From: an uncultured Collinsella sp.
Lineage (GTDB): Bacteria > Actinomycetota > Coriobacteriia > Coriobacteriales > Coriobacteriaceae
NCBI GenBank assembly: GCA_900557505.1
Contig: USTC01000013.1
Location: 1-10,998, forward strand
DNA length: 10,998 bases
Direction: 5' to 3'
The translations under genes were made by a program, and so were the position numbers. Under the pieces are notes generated by a model that was given only the letters and a program-made list of their open reading frames with translations, made no database searches and was not told the DNA's origin. Positions 1-7,023 of this stretch are shown here, in pieces. Position 1 is the first letter of the stretch. Every line of letters starts with the position of its first letter.

Positions 1-770
1 CCAGCCTGTTCGCCGGTATCGTGTCGGTCCTGGTTCTGACCCCGTTCTTCTACGCCGGTTTCGACACCATTCCTCAGCAGGCTGAGGAAGCAGCCGAGGG
101 CCTCAACTGGAACAAGTTCGGCAAGATCATCTCCCTGGCTCTGCTGGCCGCCGGCGGCTTCTACATGGTCTGTATCTACTCGTTCGGCACCATCCTCGAC
201 TGGCATGAGTTTGTTAAGAGCCCGGTTCCCGCGCTTGCCTGCCTCAAGGGCATCAACATGCTCCTGTACCTGGCCATGCTCGTCATCGCCACGCTTGGAC
301 CCATGGGCCCGATGAACTCCTTCTATGGCGCCACGAGCCGCATCATGCTCGCCATGGGTCGCAAGGGCCAGCTGCCTGAGAAGTTCGCCGAGGTCGACCC
401 CAAGTCCGGCGCTCCCAAGCTTGCCTGCGTCGTCTTGGGCGTCATCACTGTCATCGGTCCGTTCCTGGGCAAGAACATGCTCATTCCTCTGACCAACGTG
501 TCGGCTCTCGCCTTCATCTTCTCCTGCGGCATGGTCGCCCTCGCCTGCCTGCGCATGCGCTTCACCGAGCCCGATCTGCCTCGTCCCTACGAGGTGCCCG
601 GCGGCAAGTTTGGCATCGGCCTCGCTATCGCTGCCTGCGCCATCATCATCGGCCTGCTCGTGATTCCGTTCTCTCCCGCCTCCCTCAACATGGTGGAGTG
701 GAGCATCGTGATCGGCTGGTTGGCTATCGGCCTGGCCCTCATGGCTTTCACCAATTCCCGCAAAAAGTAA
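1..770 (+). CDS. APC-superfamily amino-acid permease, C-terminal part (5' end outside window)
   Basis: This is the C-terminal part (about 256 residues) of an integral membrane amino-acid/polyamine/organocation (APC) transporter. The reading frame is open from base 3 with no stop, so the true start lies upstream; the GTG at 21 is an internal valine. Visible family features are the segment GFDTIPQQAEEA, the cytoplasmic stretch ATSRIMLAMGRKGQLPEKF with a following G-x-P (SGAPKLA), and the late RPYEVPGG motif before the last helices. About six to seven hydrophobic helices can be seen, and the protein ends with a basic tail (NSRKK). The substrate cannot be read from the sequence; amino acids or related amines are the family norm. 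The amidohydrolase 130 bp downstream suggests that the imported compound, or one like it, is hydrolysed by that enzyme. Family assignment is firm; the substrate is unknown. Confidence 0.9.
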   Translation, partial: SLFAGIVSVLVLTPFFYAGFDTIPQQAEEAAEGLNWNKFGKIISLALLAAGGFYMVCIYSFGTILDWHEFVKSPVPALACLKGINMLLYLAMLVIATLGPMGPMNSFYGATSRIMLAMGRKGQLPEKFAEVDPKSGAPKLACVVLGVITVIGPFLGKNMLIPLTNVSALAFIFSCGMVALACLRMRFTEPDLPRPYEVPGGKFGIGLAIAACAIIIGLLVIPFSPASLNMVEWSIVIGWLAIGLALMAFTNSRKK

Positions 771-789
771 CGCCTAGCCGGGGCGGATC

Positions 790-820
790 GGGTGCGCGGA
801 ATCCTCTCTCCCGCGCACCG
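790..820 (+). terminator. GC-rich hairpin without U-tract after the permease gene
   Basis: GGTGCGCGG at 791-799 pairs perfectly with CCGCGCACC at 811-819 across an 11-nt loop. The next bases are GAACCCGG rather than a T run, so this is not a canonical intrinsic terminator. It could be a weak or Rho-assisted stop, or a transcript-stabilising or processing hairpin that sets different mRNA levels for permease and amidohydrolase. A second small hairpin (GAGGCC 848-853 with GGCCTC 865-870) lies closer to the next ribosome binding site. Confidence 0.4.
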
Positions 821-900
821 AACCCGGCACCACTTGGGTAGCTTTGTGAGGCCTAGCCCAACATGGCCTCGCCCACTATATGGATCCATAAGGAGGAACC

Positions 901-2178
901 ATGTCCACTAAGTATGCAATCGTTGGCGGCAAGCTCATCGACGGCACCGGCGCCGAGCCGGTCGAGAACTCCCTCGTTCTCGTCGACGACAGCGGCAAGA
1001 TCGAGTACGCCGGTGCTATGCAGGACCTTCCCGAGGGCGTTGAGGTTATCGACGCCGCCGGCAAGACCGTCCTTCCCGGCCTGATCGACACCCACCTGCA
1101 CTTCTCGGGCAACCTGACCGACGATGACACCGATTGGGTCATGCAGCCGCTCCTCGAGAAGCAGGCCGTCGCCGTCAAGCAGGCCTACGACTGCCTCACC
1201 CACGGCCTCACCACCGTCTGCGAGATCGGCCGCTTTGGTATCCAGATCCGTGACTGCATCGACAAGGGCGTCTTTAAGGGCCCGCGCGTTCTGGCCACCG
1301 GCCTTGGCTTCTGCCGCGTTGCCGGCCACGGTGACTCCCACCACTGCACCCAGGAGCTCAACAAGGAATCCCACCCCTGGGGCGACCAGGTCGATGGTCC
1401 TTGGGATCTGCGCAAGGCCGTCCGTCGTCGCCTGCGCGAGAACCCCGATGCCATCAAGATCTGGGCTACCGGTGGCGGCATCTGGCGCTGGGATTCCGGT
1501 CGCGACCAGCACTATTGCTCCGAGGAGATCCAGGCCGTGGTCGAAGAGGCAAAGATGGTCGGTATCCCCGTGTGGAGCCACTGCTACAACAACCACGCCG
1601 CTGCCTACGATTCCGTCCGCTTTGGCTGCGAGCAGCTGATTCACGGTTTCGATATCGATGAGCGCACCATGGACCTCATGGCCGAGCAGGGCACCTTCTT
1701 CACCCCGACAATCGCCTTCCTGCCCACCTGGTACGCCACCTATCCGCCCGTCTACGTCCCCGAGCTGCACGACAAGTACGAGGGCACCCTGGTCGAGAAG
1801 GAGCTGCAGCGCAACTACGACTGCCTGCGCGAGGCCAAGAAGCGCGGCGTCGTCATGACGATCGGCTCCGACTCCTTCTCCTTCGTCACCCCGTACGGCA
1901 CCTGCTCCATCGAGGAGATGTACGAGTTCGTCGACAAGATCGGCTTCACCCCGGTCGAGACCATCACCTGCGCCACCCTCAACGGTGCCAAGATGTGCCA
2001 CATCGAGGACGAGACCGGTTCCATCGAGGCCGGCAAGTGCGCCGACCTGCTGGTCGTCAACGGTGACGTCGCCGCCGACATCCACGTGCTCAACACCGAC
2101 AACATGGACGTCATCATGAAGGATGGCTGGATCGTCGAGGCTGGCACCTTTGGCGAGGCCAACAAATACAGCGCCTAA
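901..2178 (+). CDS. metal-dependent amidohydrolase (imidazolonepropionase/Xaa-Pro dipeptidase-like)
   Basis: A 425-residue cytosolic amidohydrolase-superfamily enzyme, expected to cleave a C-N or amide bond in a small substrate at a metal centre. The N-terminal beta-sandwich half (VGGKLIDGTG, residues 9-17) leads into VLPGLIDTHLHF, whose H65 and H67 form the HxH metal site. K186 in IKIWATGGG is the likely carboxylated bridging lysine. H227 (VWSHCYNN), H248 (LIHGFD) and D324 (TIGSDSF) complete the ligand set, and the C-terminal sandwich strand returns at GSIEAGKCADLLVV. The full set argues for an active enzyme of the binuclear group with a bridging lysine, which includes Xaa-Pro and Xaa-Arg dipeptidase-like members. 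ATG 901 is preceded by AGGAGG at 891-896, an excellent site. The permease upstream suggests a peptide- or amino-acid-derived substrate, but the exact substrate cannot be given. Confidence 0.9.
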   Translation: MSTKYAIVGGKLIDGTGAEPVENSLVLVDDSGKIEYAGAMQDLPEGVEVIDAAGKTVLPGLIDTHLHFSGNLTDDDTDWVMQPLLEKQAVAVKQAYDCLTHGLTTVCEIGRFGIQIRDCIDKGVFKGPRVLATGLGFCRVAGHGDSHHCTQELNKESHPWGDQVDGPWDLRKAVRRRLRENPDAIKIWATGGGIWRWDSGRDQHYCSEEIQAVVEEAKMVGIPVWSHCYNNHAAAYDSVRFGCEQLIHGFDIDERTMDLMAEQGTFFTPTIAFLPTWYATYPPVYVPELHDKYEGTLVEKELQRNYDCLREAKKRGVVMTIGSDSFSFVTPYGTCSIEEMYEFVDKIGFTPVETITCATLNGAKMCHIEDETGSIEAGKCADLLVVNGDVAADIHVLNTDNMDVIMKDGWIVEAGTFGEANKYSA

Positions 2179-2181
2179 GAT

Positions 2182-2234
2182 ACCGTTTGTCGATGGCTGG
2201 ATGCAAAACACAGTTTTTGATTGCATAATGCAAT
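2182..2234 (+). promoter_or_regulatory. candidate operator region: LytTR-like half-site and 15-bp palindrome
   Basis: ATTGCAT (2220-2226) and ATGCAAT (2228-2234) form a perfect inverted repeat around one A, with another ATGCAA half at 2201-2206. CATAAT at 2224-2229 inside the palindrome resembles a -10 box, but no convincing -35 lies 16-18 bp upstream. ACCGTTTGT at 2182-2190 fits the published LytTR half-site pattern as I remember it, and ACAGTTTTT at 2210-2218 fits with one mismatch. Their 28-bp offset is longer than the usual 21-22 bp. This is a candidate control region for the kinase gene, not a demonstrated one. Confidence 0.3.
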
Positions 2235-2235
2235 G

Positions 2236-2263
2236 GAGAGGGTCGCTTGCGGCCCTCTTTATT
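2236..2263 (+). terminator. intrinsic terminator after the amidohydrolase
   Basis: A stem of about ten pairs (GAGAGGGTCG at 2236-2245 with CGGCCCTCTT at 2250-2259, including G-T wobbles) closes a CTTG loop and runs into TTTATT. It ends the permease/amidohydrolase transcript. Only about 22 bases separate it from the ribosome binding site of the next gene, so that gene has no room for its own promoter after the hairpin. Confidence 0.75.
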
Positions 2264-2289
2264 GCTATGGGTGCGGTAGATAAAAGGGG

Positions 2290-3680
2290 ATGACGGTGGA
2301 TTTAAACAGGCTGATTCTGGGTAAGAGCTACAACTCTACCAAGGTCTTTCGTACGGCCCAGCATGTGGTCCAGGCCATCCTGCTCGGTATTGTCGTTCCG
2401 GCGCTTATCCTGCTGCTTATCTGGGATTTAACCGATAATCCCAATCCCGTTCCGGGCGTTGTCGTTATTGCCGGCCTGGTCATGCTGTGCTTCTTCTTCT
2501 CGTATGTCTTTGTGGTCCCCGATGACCTCACATCGAGCGCAACCGACCGTACGCTCGCTATCGCATCAAAAATATTCGCCTACACGTCGCGCGGCCTTAC
2601 GCCCGAAGCGGCCCTGGGCGCCTCCAAAATCATCCTGTCCGAGACCATCGCCTCTGCCATCTGCTTTACCGACGGCAAGCAGGTGCTGGCAAGCTGGGGC
2701 GAGGACTCGGCAAAGTGCCCTGCCGGCACCCCGGTGGTGCTCAAGACCACGCTCAACGTGATTGAGACGGGCGAGCAGAGCGTGTTTTCGCGTGACGCCT
2801 CCAATGAGACGGGCGGCTATTTTCCCCGCCTGCGCGCCGGCATTGTCGCGCCGCTTACCGTGCGCGGGCATTGCGTGGGCACACTCGAGCTGTATTACCC
2901 CCGCCTGAGCAGCATCGATATGCGCCAGACGGCCCTTGCCTCGGGCTTTGCCGATCTTATTTCCACGCAGCTCGCTAGCTTTGAGCTCGAGCGCCAGGAC
3001 GAGCTCACGGCCCGCGTTGAGCTTCGCGCCCTGCAGTCGCAGGTCGACCCGCATTTTCTATTCAATACATTAGCACGATCGTGTCGCTCGTTCGAACCGA
3101 GCCCGACAAGGCGCGATCGCTGCTGATCGACTTTTCCAACTACTATCGTCAGACGCTTTCTGACTCCGATACGCTCACCACGCTCGAGCACGAGGTGGAA
3201 CAGGGCACTCGTTATATCAATCTTATGCAGGCCCGGTATGGCGACGGCCGTCTGCGCGTTTCGGTCGACATCGACTTTGAGGTGCGCGACAGCCTGGTGC
3301 CGCCGTTTATCTTGCAGCCGCTGCTCGAAAACTGCATCAAGCACGCGCAGCGCGAGACCGAGCCGCTTTCTATTCGTGTTAGGGCTTTTGAGACCGATGA
3401 CGGCCTGGAGATCATCGTCGAAGATGACGGCATCGGTATGAGCGAAGAAGTCTGCGCGCATCTGTTTGAGCAGCATCGCCTGGAGGAGCCCGAGAGCATT
3501 ACCGCCGACGGCTCCATCAAGCGAGGTTGCGGCCTGGCGCTCTTCAACGTGCTTCAGCGCATCCATTTCTTTTACGGAGAAGATTCTGGCATGCGCGTGA
3601 AGTCCCAGGAGGGCGTGGGAACACAGGTCATCGTTGAGTTGAACGGCGAGCCGCATGAGCCGGCGCCGCTAACGGTGTAG
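2290..3680 (+). pseudogene. LytS-type GAF sensor histidine kinase, frameshifted
   Basis: A membrane sensor kinase split over two frames. The first frame (2290-3126) has two membrane helices (about residues 26-45 and 56-76), a GAF-like domain (about 85-225), a short coiled linker and the phospho-acceptor box QVDPHFLFNT with H255; it then runs off into unrelated residues to TGA at 3124. The second frame continues as STIVSLVRTEPDKARSLL and carries the HATPase domain, with N-box LLENCIKHA and G-box VEDDGIGM, ending at TAG 3678-3680. Adding one A at about 3072 (TTAGC to TTAAGC) restores an uninterrupted protein of about 463 residues, collinear with the intact paralogue at 8208-9551. No classic slippery heptamer is visible. 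As written, neither half can act alone as a kinase. The start may be GTG 2296, since GGGG at 2286-2289 directly abuts ATG 2290. Its cognate regulator lies 38 bp downstream. Confidence 0.85.
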
Positions 3681-3718
3681 CGCGCGGTTGGATTGAGAGA
3701 AAAAGAGGGGAAGCACAT

Positions 3719-4453
3719 ATGTCCGAAGGCTGGAACATCTTGGTGGTTGATGACGAGCCTCCCATTAGAGCTGAGCTACGCTATCTGTTGGAAAAGGATA
3801 CGCGTGTTGGTCAGATTGCCGAGGCGGGCAATGTCACCGAAGCCGTGGAGTCGATTCTGTCGAACAAGCCCGACGTGCTGTTTTTAGACATTACCATGCC
3901 CGGTCGCTCGGGAATTGAGCTTGCCGAGACGCTGCAGAACCTAAAGACGCCGCCGGTCGTGGTGTTTGTGACGGCATTTGCCGAGTATGCGGCTGATGCC
4001 TATAACCTTGATGCTGTCGATTACATCGTCAAACCGGTCGAGGATGTCCGCTTGTCAAAGGCGCTCGACAAGATCGAGGCCGCCTTGGGCGCTCGCCGTG
4101 TCGTCCATGCTCCGCGCCAACCTTTGCGCCTGACGGTGGATCGCGGGGGCAAAAAGGTGTTCATTCCCGTGGCGGATGTCTGCTACTTTGAGGCGCGCGC
4201 CGATTTTTGCAACGCCGTCTGCGCCGAGGGAACATACCTGATCAATGAGTCGATTTCCTCGCTCGAGCGGCGCCTGGCCTCCGAGGGCTTTATCCGTGTC
4301 CACCGCAGCTATCTGGTCAATTTGGAAGACGTGCACAATGTCGAGATCGGCTCCACGGGCCTGATGGAGCTCAGGCTCGACCGTGTGAGCTCGACGGTGC
4401 CCGTGTCCCGTCGTCGCGCTGCCGAGGTCAAATCGCACTTGGGGCTAGCGTAA
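3719..4453 (+). CDS. LytTR-family response regulator (partner of the broken kinase)
   Basis: A 244-residue DNA-binding response regulator. The receiver domain (about 5-122) has the acidic pair D11-D12, phospho-acceptor D57 in FLDITMPG, T85 in FVTA and K105 in VKPVE, so all switch residues are present. The LytTR DNA-binding domain (about 135-240) shows the typical KKVFIPVADVCYFEA strand and FIRVHRSYLVNL (H195, R196), ending with TVPVSRRR. ATG 3719 follows GAGGGG at 3705-3710 with 8-nt spacing. It is closely related to the regulator at 9624-10340. It sits directly behind the frameshifted kinase and is itself intact, so it may still act unphosphorylated, through the second kinase, or through a small phosphate donor. 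LytTR regulators usually bind paired direct repeats upstream of exported-factor or envelope genes; the targets here are unknown. Confidence 0.93.
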   Translation: MSEGWNILVVDDEPPIRAELRYLLEKDTRVGQIAEAGNVTEAVESILSNKPDVLFLDITMPGRSGIELAETLQNLKTPPVVVFVTAFAEYAADAYNLDAVDYIVKPVEDVRLSKALDKIEAALGARRVVHAPRQPLRLTVDRGGKKVFIPVADVCYFEARADFCNAVCAEGTYLINESISSLERRLASEGFIRVHRSYLVNLEDVHNVEIGSTGLMELRLDRVSSTVPVSRRRAAEVKSHLGLA

Positions 4454-4485
4454 GGGTCGGTGTGCCATCGTTTGCCGTTACAGGT

Positions 4486-4512
4486 TTGGCATGACTGTGC
4501 GGTGGGCATAAT
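4486..4512 (+). promoter_or_regulatory. possible promoter for the phospholipase C-like gene
   Basis: TTGGCA (4486-4491) and CATAAT (4507-4512) are separated by 15 bp, slightly short for a sigma70-type promoter, and lie 32 bp before the ATG. An inverted pair TGCCA (4463-4467) and TGGCA (4487-4491) overlaps the -35 element and could be an operator. No clear terminator separates this gene from the regulator upstream, so read-through from that operon is also possible. Confidence 0.4.
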
Positions 4513-4544
4513 GGGTGGCATCGAATGAAATCGAAAGGATCATT

Positions 4545-5489
4545 ATGCCCGCGCTCATTACGCATCATCTGTTTGGCGAGGAAAGCATCGACCGTCTTCC
4601 GCAGGGCGTTATTACGTCCGACGAGGAGCGCATCGCCTTTATCCTGGGAAACCAAGGTCCCGACCCGTTTTTCTTCCACATGCTCACGCCGCGCATTTCC
4701 GACTGTATGTCGCTTGCTCAGGTCATGCACCGCTCGCGCATGTCGCGCCAGTTCTCGTGCCTGCGCGACGGCGTGTCGCACCTGCAGCCGCGCGATGCCA
4801 ATCTGGGTCGCGCCTTTGCGCTGGGCCTGCTGTCGCACTATGTGCTCGACCGCAATGCCCACCCCTTTGTCTACGAGCAGCAGTTTGGCATTGTCGAGTC
4901 CGATCCCGAGCTCGAGGCTTCGGGCAGTCAAGTTCATGCCGTGCTCGAAAGCGACTTGGACGTGCTTATGCTGCAGCTCAAGCGCGACGGGGCCACGGTC
5001 GAGGACTATCCGCCGGCGGGCGAGATCGTCACCACCGACCGCATCAATCGCGTGGCCGGCGTGCTGATGAGCTACGTCGCCGGGCGCGTGTACGGTATCG
5101 ACATCCCGGCGGGGGAGTACGCCGGCGCCGTCTCGGACATGCAGATGCTCTATCGCACCATTGAGCCTGCCGGCTCGGTAAAGACGCGCGCGATTGCCCT
5201 GGTCGAGGGCTTGGTGCACGACTACTCGCTGCTCGACGGCCTTGCCCATCGCGTGACGACGGAGCTACCCGAGCGCACCGGTAACCTGGGCCACCTGACA
5301 TGGAAGAACCCCTTTACCGATGAGGTCTCGACCGAGAGCTTCCCCGAGGTCTTTGAGCGCGCGCTGGTCGATTACGAGCTCACCGTCGCCCGCTTTATCG
5401 AGACCGGCGATATGGAAGCCGTGACCAACCACGTCAATTACAGCGGTCGCGTGCTCGGCGCCGACGAAGAGTTCGACCGCGAGGAGTAG
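4545..5489 (+). CDS. zinc-dependent phospholipase C family protein, no signal peptide
   Basis: A 314-residue protein of the zinc-dependent phospholipase C / S1-P1 nuclease-like fold, a family that cleaves phosphodiester bonds in phospholipid headgroups. Recognisable ligand motifs in family order are TH-H (H7, H8), GNQGPDPFFFH (D40, H45), LLSHYVLDRNAHPF (H98, D102, H106) and QVHAVLESDLD (H131, E135, D139), which resemble the three-zinc ligand pattern of Bacillus PLC. Differences from secreted toxins are clear: no signal peptide, no leading mature Trp, and no C-terminal membrane-binding PLAT domain. The protein is therefore probably cytosolic, with an unproven substrate. ATG 4545 is chosen because AAAGGA (4534-4539) lies 5 nt upstream; the GTG at 4515 has no comparable site. 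It lies between a LytTR regulator and a transporter gene. Fold assignment is strong; phospholipase activity is inference. Confidence 0.85.
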   Translation: MPALITHHLFGEESIDRLPQGVITSDEERIAFILGNQGPDPFFFHMLTPRISDCMSLAQVMHRSRMSRQFSCLRDGVSHLQPRDANLGRAFALGLLSHYVLDRNAHPFVYEQQFGIVESDPELEASGSQVHAVLESDLDVLMLQLKRDGATVEDYPPAGEIVTTDRINRVAGVLMSYVAGRVYGIDIPAGEYAGAVSDMQMLYRTIEPAGSVKTRAIALVEGLVHDYSLLDGLAHRVTTELPERTGNLGHLTWKNPFTDEVSTESFPEVFERALVDYELTVARFIETGDMEAVTNHVNYSGRVLGADEEFDREE

Positions 5490-5534
5490 GGCTCGTGCGT
5501 GCCCCTTTGCCGATTCCTTACCGGTGCCTCTGGA

Positions 5535-5553
5535 CAATTGGGGTACGATGAAC
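5535..5553 (+). promoter_or_regulatory. possible promoter element before the UMF1 transporter
   Basis: TACGAT at 5544-5549 sits in a 19-bp block (5535-5553) that closely matches the block at 6936-6954 before the glycosyltransferase operon; both share the core CAA-n-T-GGG-TA-Y-GATG-AAC. No good -35 hexamer lies 16-18 bp upstream. The block is 38 bp before the ATG, a suitable distance for a promoter. Confidence 0.35.
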
Positions 5554-5590
5554 TAACTGCATATCGGGCGAATACGAAGGGGCCCTGTCC

Positions 5591-6841
5591 ATGAAATACA
5601 CCAAGCTCGAGCGTAACTGGGTTATGTACGATGTGGGCAACTCGGCCCTCGTGCTGCTCAATACCTCGGTGGTGCCCATCTACTTTAACGCCATCAATAC
5701 CGGTGCTTCCTCGGCAGACCTGGTGGTCGCCTGGGGCAACGCGCAGACGATTGCCTCGCTGGTCATTGCCATGCTCATGCCCATTCTGGGCGCGCTTGCC
5801 GATTACGCCGGCAACAAGATCAAGTTCTTCTTGGGCTTCTTCCTCACGGGCCTGGTTCTTTGCCTGGCGCAGGCTATCCCCATGTCCGCCATGGCATTTT
5901 TGACCGTGTACGTGCTGTGCACCATCGGCCTTAACTCTTCCATGACGTTCTACGACGCTATGCTGCCCGACATTACCACCGACGAGCGCATGGACGCCGT
6001 GTCCAGCTCGGGCTATGCCTGGGGCTACATCGGTTCCACCGTGCCGTTCATCATCTGCCTGGCGCTTATCATGGGTGGCCCTGCTCTTGGCGTCCCCACC
6101 ATGCTGGCAACGCGTCTGTCGTTTGTCATCACCGGTGCCTGGTGGCTCATCTTTACCCTGCCGCTCATTCGCACCTATAAGCAAAAGTACGGTCGCGAGC
6201 GCGGTCCCGAGGACACCATCGGCCACATCGTGGGCGGCGTGTTCTCCGAGGTCGGACACACCATGCGCGAGATCGCCCACAACAAGACCGTGCTGGTCTA
6301 CATGATCGCGTTCTTCTTCTACATCGACGGTGTGCACACGGTCATTTCCATGGCAACCAGCTACGGCTCGGCTTTGGGTATCGATTCGACCCAGCTGGTG
6401 CTGGCGCTGCTCGTCACGCAGTTTGTGGCCTTTCCGTCCGCTATCATCTACGGCAAGCTCGCCGGACGCGTGGGCACGCTCAACATGATTCTGGTGGCGG
6501 TCGCCGCCTACATGGGCATTGTGCTGTTCGCCGCGTTCTTCCTAAAGACCGCCTTTGAGTTCTGGGTGCTTGCCATTATGGTCGGCCTGTTCCAGGGCGG
6601 CGTGCAGGCGCTCAGCCGTAGCTACTTTGGCCGCATCATCCCCAAGGAAAAGTCCAACGAGTACTACGGCTTCTTCGATATCTTTGGCCGTTACGCAAGC
6701 GTTATGGGCACCTTCCTGGTGTCGGTTGTCACCTCGCTGACCGGCAACCCGTCGCTGGGCGTCCTTTCTATTGGCGTTCTGCTGGTTGTTGGCTTTGTGC
6801 TGCTGGTCCGTCTGTCCCGCATGGCTCAGGCGGCGGCGTGA
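5591..6841 (+). CDS. MFS transporter of the UMF1/Atg22-like family
   Basis: A 416-residue major facilitator with about 12 hydrophobic helices. The family signature is seen at the N terminus (residues 10-19: W10, M12, Y13, D14, N17, S18), in PILGALADYAGNK after helix 2, and strongly at residues 335-344 (QGGVQALSRS) followed by YFGRIIP and a YYGFFDIFGRYA stretch. These are hallmarks of the UMF1 group related to the fungal vacuolar amino-acid exporter Atg22. A hydrophilic central loop (about residues 196-232) joins the two halves. ATG 5591 follows AAGGGG at 5577-5582 with 8-nt spacing. The substrate is unknown; bacterial members are mostly uncharacterised. It has a probable promoter of its own and could be a target or accessory of either flanking two-component system, but no direct link is visible. 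Confidence 0.9.
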   Translation: MKYTKLERNWVMYDVGNSALVLLNTSVVPIYFNAINTGASSADLVVAWGNAQTIASLVIAMLMPILGALADYAGNKIKFFLGFFLTGLVLCLAQAIPMSAMAFLTVYVLCTIGLNSSMTFYDAMLPDITTDERMDAVSSSGYAWGYIGSTVPFIICLALIMGGPALGVPTMLATRLSFVITGAWWLIFTLPLIRTYKQKYGRERGPEDTIGHIVGGVFSEVGHTMREIAHNKTVLVYMIAFFFYIDGVHTVISMATSYGSALGIDSTQLVLALLVTQFVAFPSAIIYGKLAGRVGTLNMILVAVAAYMGIVLFAAFFLKTAFEFWVLAIMVGLFQGGVQALSRSYFGRIIPKEKSNEYYGFFDIFGRYASVMGTFLVSVVTSLTGNPSLGVLSIGVLLVVGFVLLVRLSRMAQAAA

Positions 6842-6889
6842 GGCAACCGGGCTCAGTACAGCAATTGTGCCTATCTGCAGTACTCTTTT

Positions 6890-6920
6890 GGAAGTAGCCG
6901 CATAAATCATTCTGACTTCC
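6890..6920 (+). other. weak stem-loop in the 182-bp spacer after the UMF1 gene
   Basis: GGAAGT (6890-6895) can pair with ACTTCC (6915-6920) over a 19-nt loop. It has no T run after it. The spacer 6842-7023 holds no gene; besides this stem it contains the promoter-like block at 6936-6954 and the strong hairpin at 6966-7001. Confidence 0.2.
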
Positions 6921-6935
6921 GAGCAATGTTTAGCC

Positions 6936-6954
6936 CAAGTGGGTATGATGGAAC
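6936..6954 (+). promoter_or_regulatory. possible promoter element before the glycosyltransferase-kinase operon
   Basis: TATGAT at 6944-6949 lies in a GGGTATGATGGAAC context almost repeated upstream of the UMF1 gene (5535-5553). A transcript starting about 7 bp after it would meet the terminator hairpin at 6966 within about ten bases. No clear -35 is present. Confidence 0.35.
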
Positions 6955-6965
6955 CAGCTAGGTCG

Positions 6966-7001
6966 CGGGGCGTCGCCTGTGTTTGGCGGCGCCCCGTTTT
7001 T
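6966..7001 (+). terminator. strong intrinsic terminator, possible attenuator of the downstream operon
   Basis: CGGGGCGTCGCC (6966-6977) pairs with GGCGGCGCCCCG (6985-6996), 12 pairs with one T-G wobble, over a 7-nt loop and followed by TTTTT at 6997-7001. It is a textbook terminator. It may simply end the UMF1 transcript, but the next ribosome binding site begins only 8 bases after the T run. Transcription of the downstream operon must therefore come through this hairpin or start inside it, which makes an attenuation role plausible. Confidence 0.8.
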
Positions 7002-7008
7002 GTGTTGC

Positions 7009-7016
7009 AAGGAGGG
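7009..7016 (+). promoter_or_regulatory. strong ribosome binding site fixing the glycosyltransferase start
   Basis: AAGGAGGG lies 7 nt before ATG 7024 and selects that codon over the in-frame GTG at 6979, which falls inside the terminator stem and loop. Confidence 0.85.
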
Positions 7017-7023
7017 TAAAGGT

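Noticed and set aside
772..858. Repeated octamer GCCTAGCC at 772-779 and 851-858
   Set aside because: Two short copies in GC-rich spacer with no link to a known site; it may be chance.
853..2226. Long open frame on the minus strand (457 codons) opposite the amidohydrolase
   Set aside because: It is a low-complexity, valine/aspartate/glycine-rich shadow of a GC-rich gene. The + strand protein has complete catalytic motifs and an ideal ribosome binding site.
3060..3075. Programmed -1 ribosomal frameshift site
   Set aside because: A -1 slip would join the frames, but no X-XXY-YYZ slippery heptamer or strong downstream stem was seen. A one-base deletion or sequencing error is simpler. Kept only as an alternative in the finding.
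3081..3680. Independent gene for an ATPase-domain protein starting at GTG 3081
   Set aside because: There is no ribosome binding site, and its first residues continue the kinase sequence of the preceding frame exactly at the break. It is the second half of the frameshifted kinase.
5489..5510. Terminator after the phospholipase C-like gene (GGGC 5489-5492 with GCCC 5501-5504)
   Set aside because: Only four pairs and a poor T run (CTTTGC); too weak to call.
6855..6882. Stem AGTAC/GTACT after the UMF1 gene
   Set aside because: Five pairs with a long loop and GTAC self-complementarity; likely chance.
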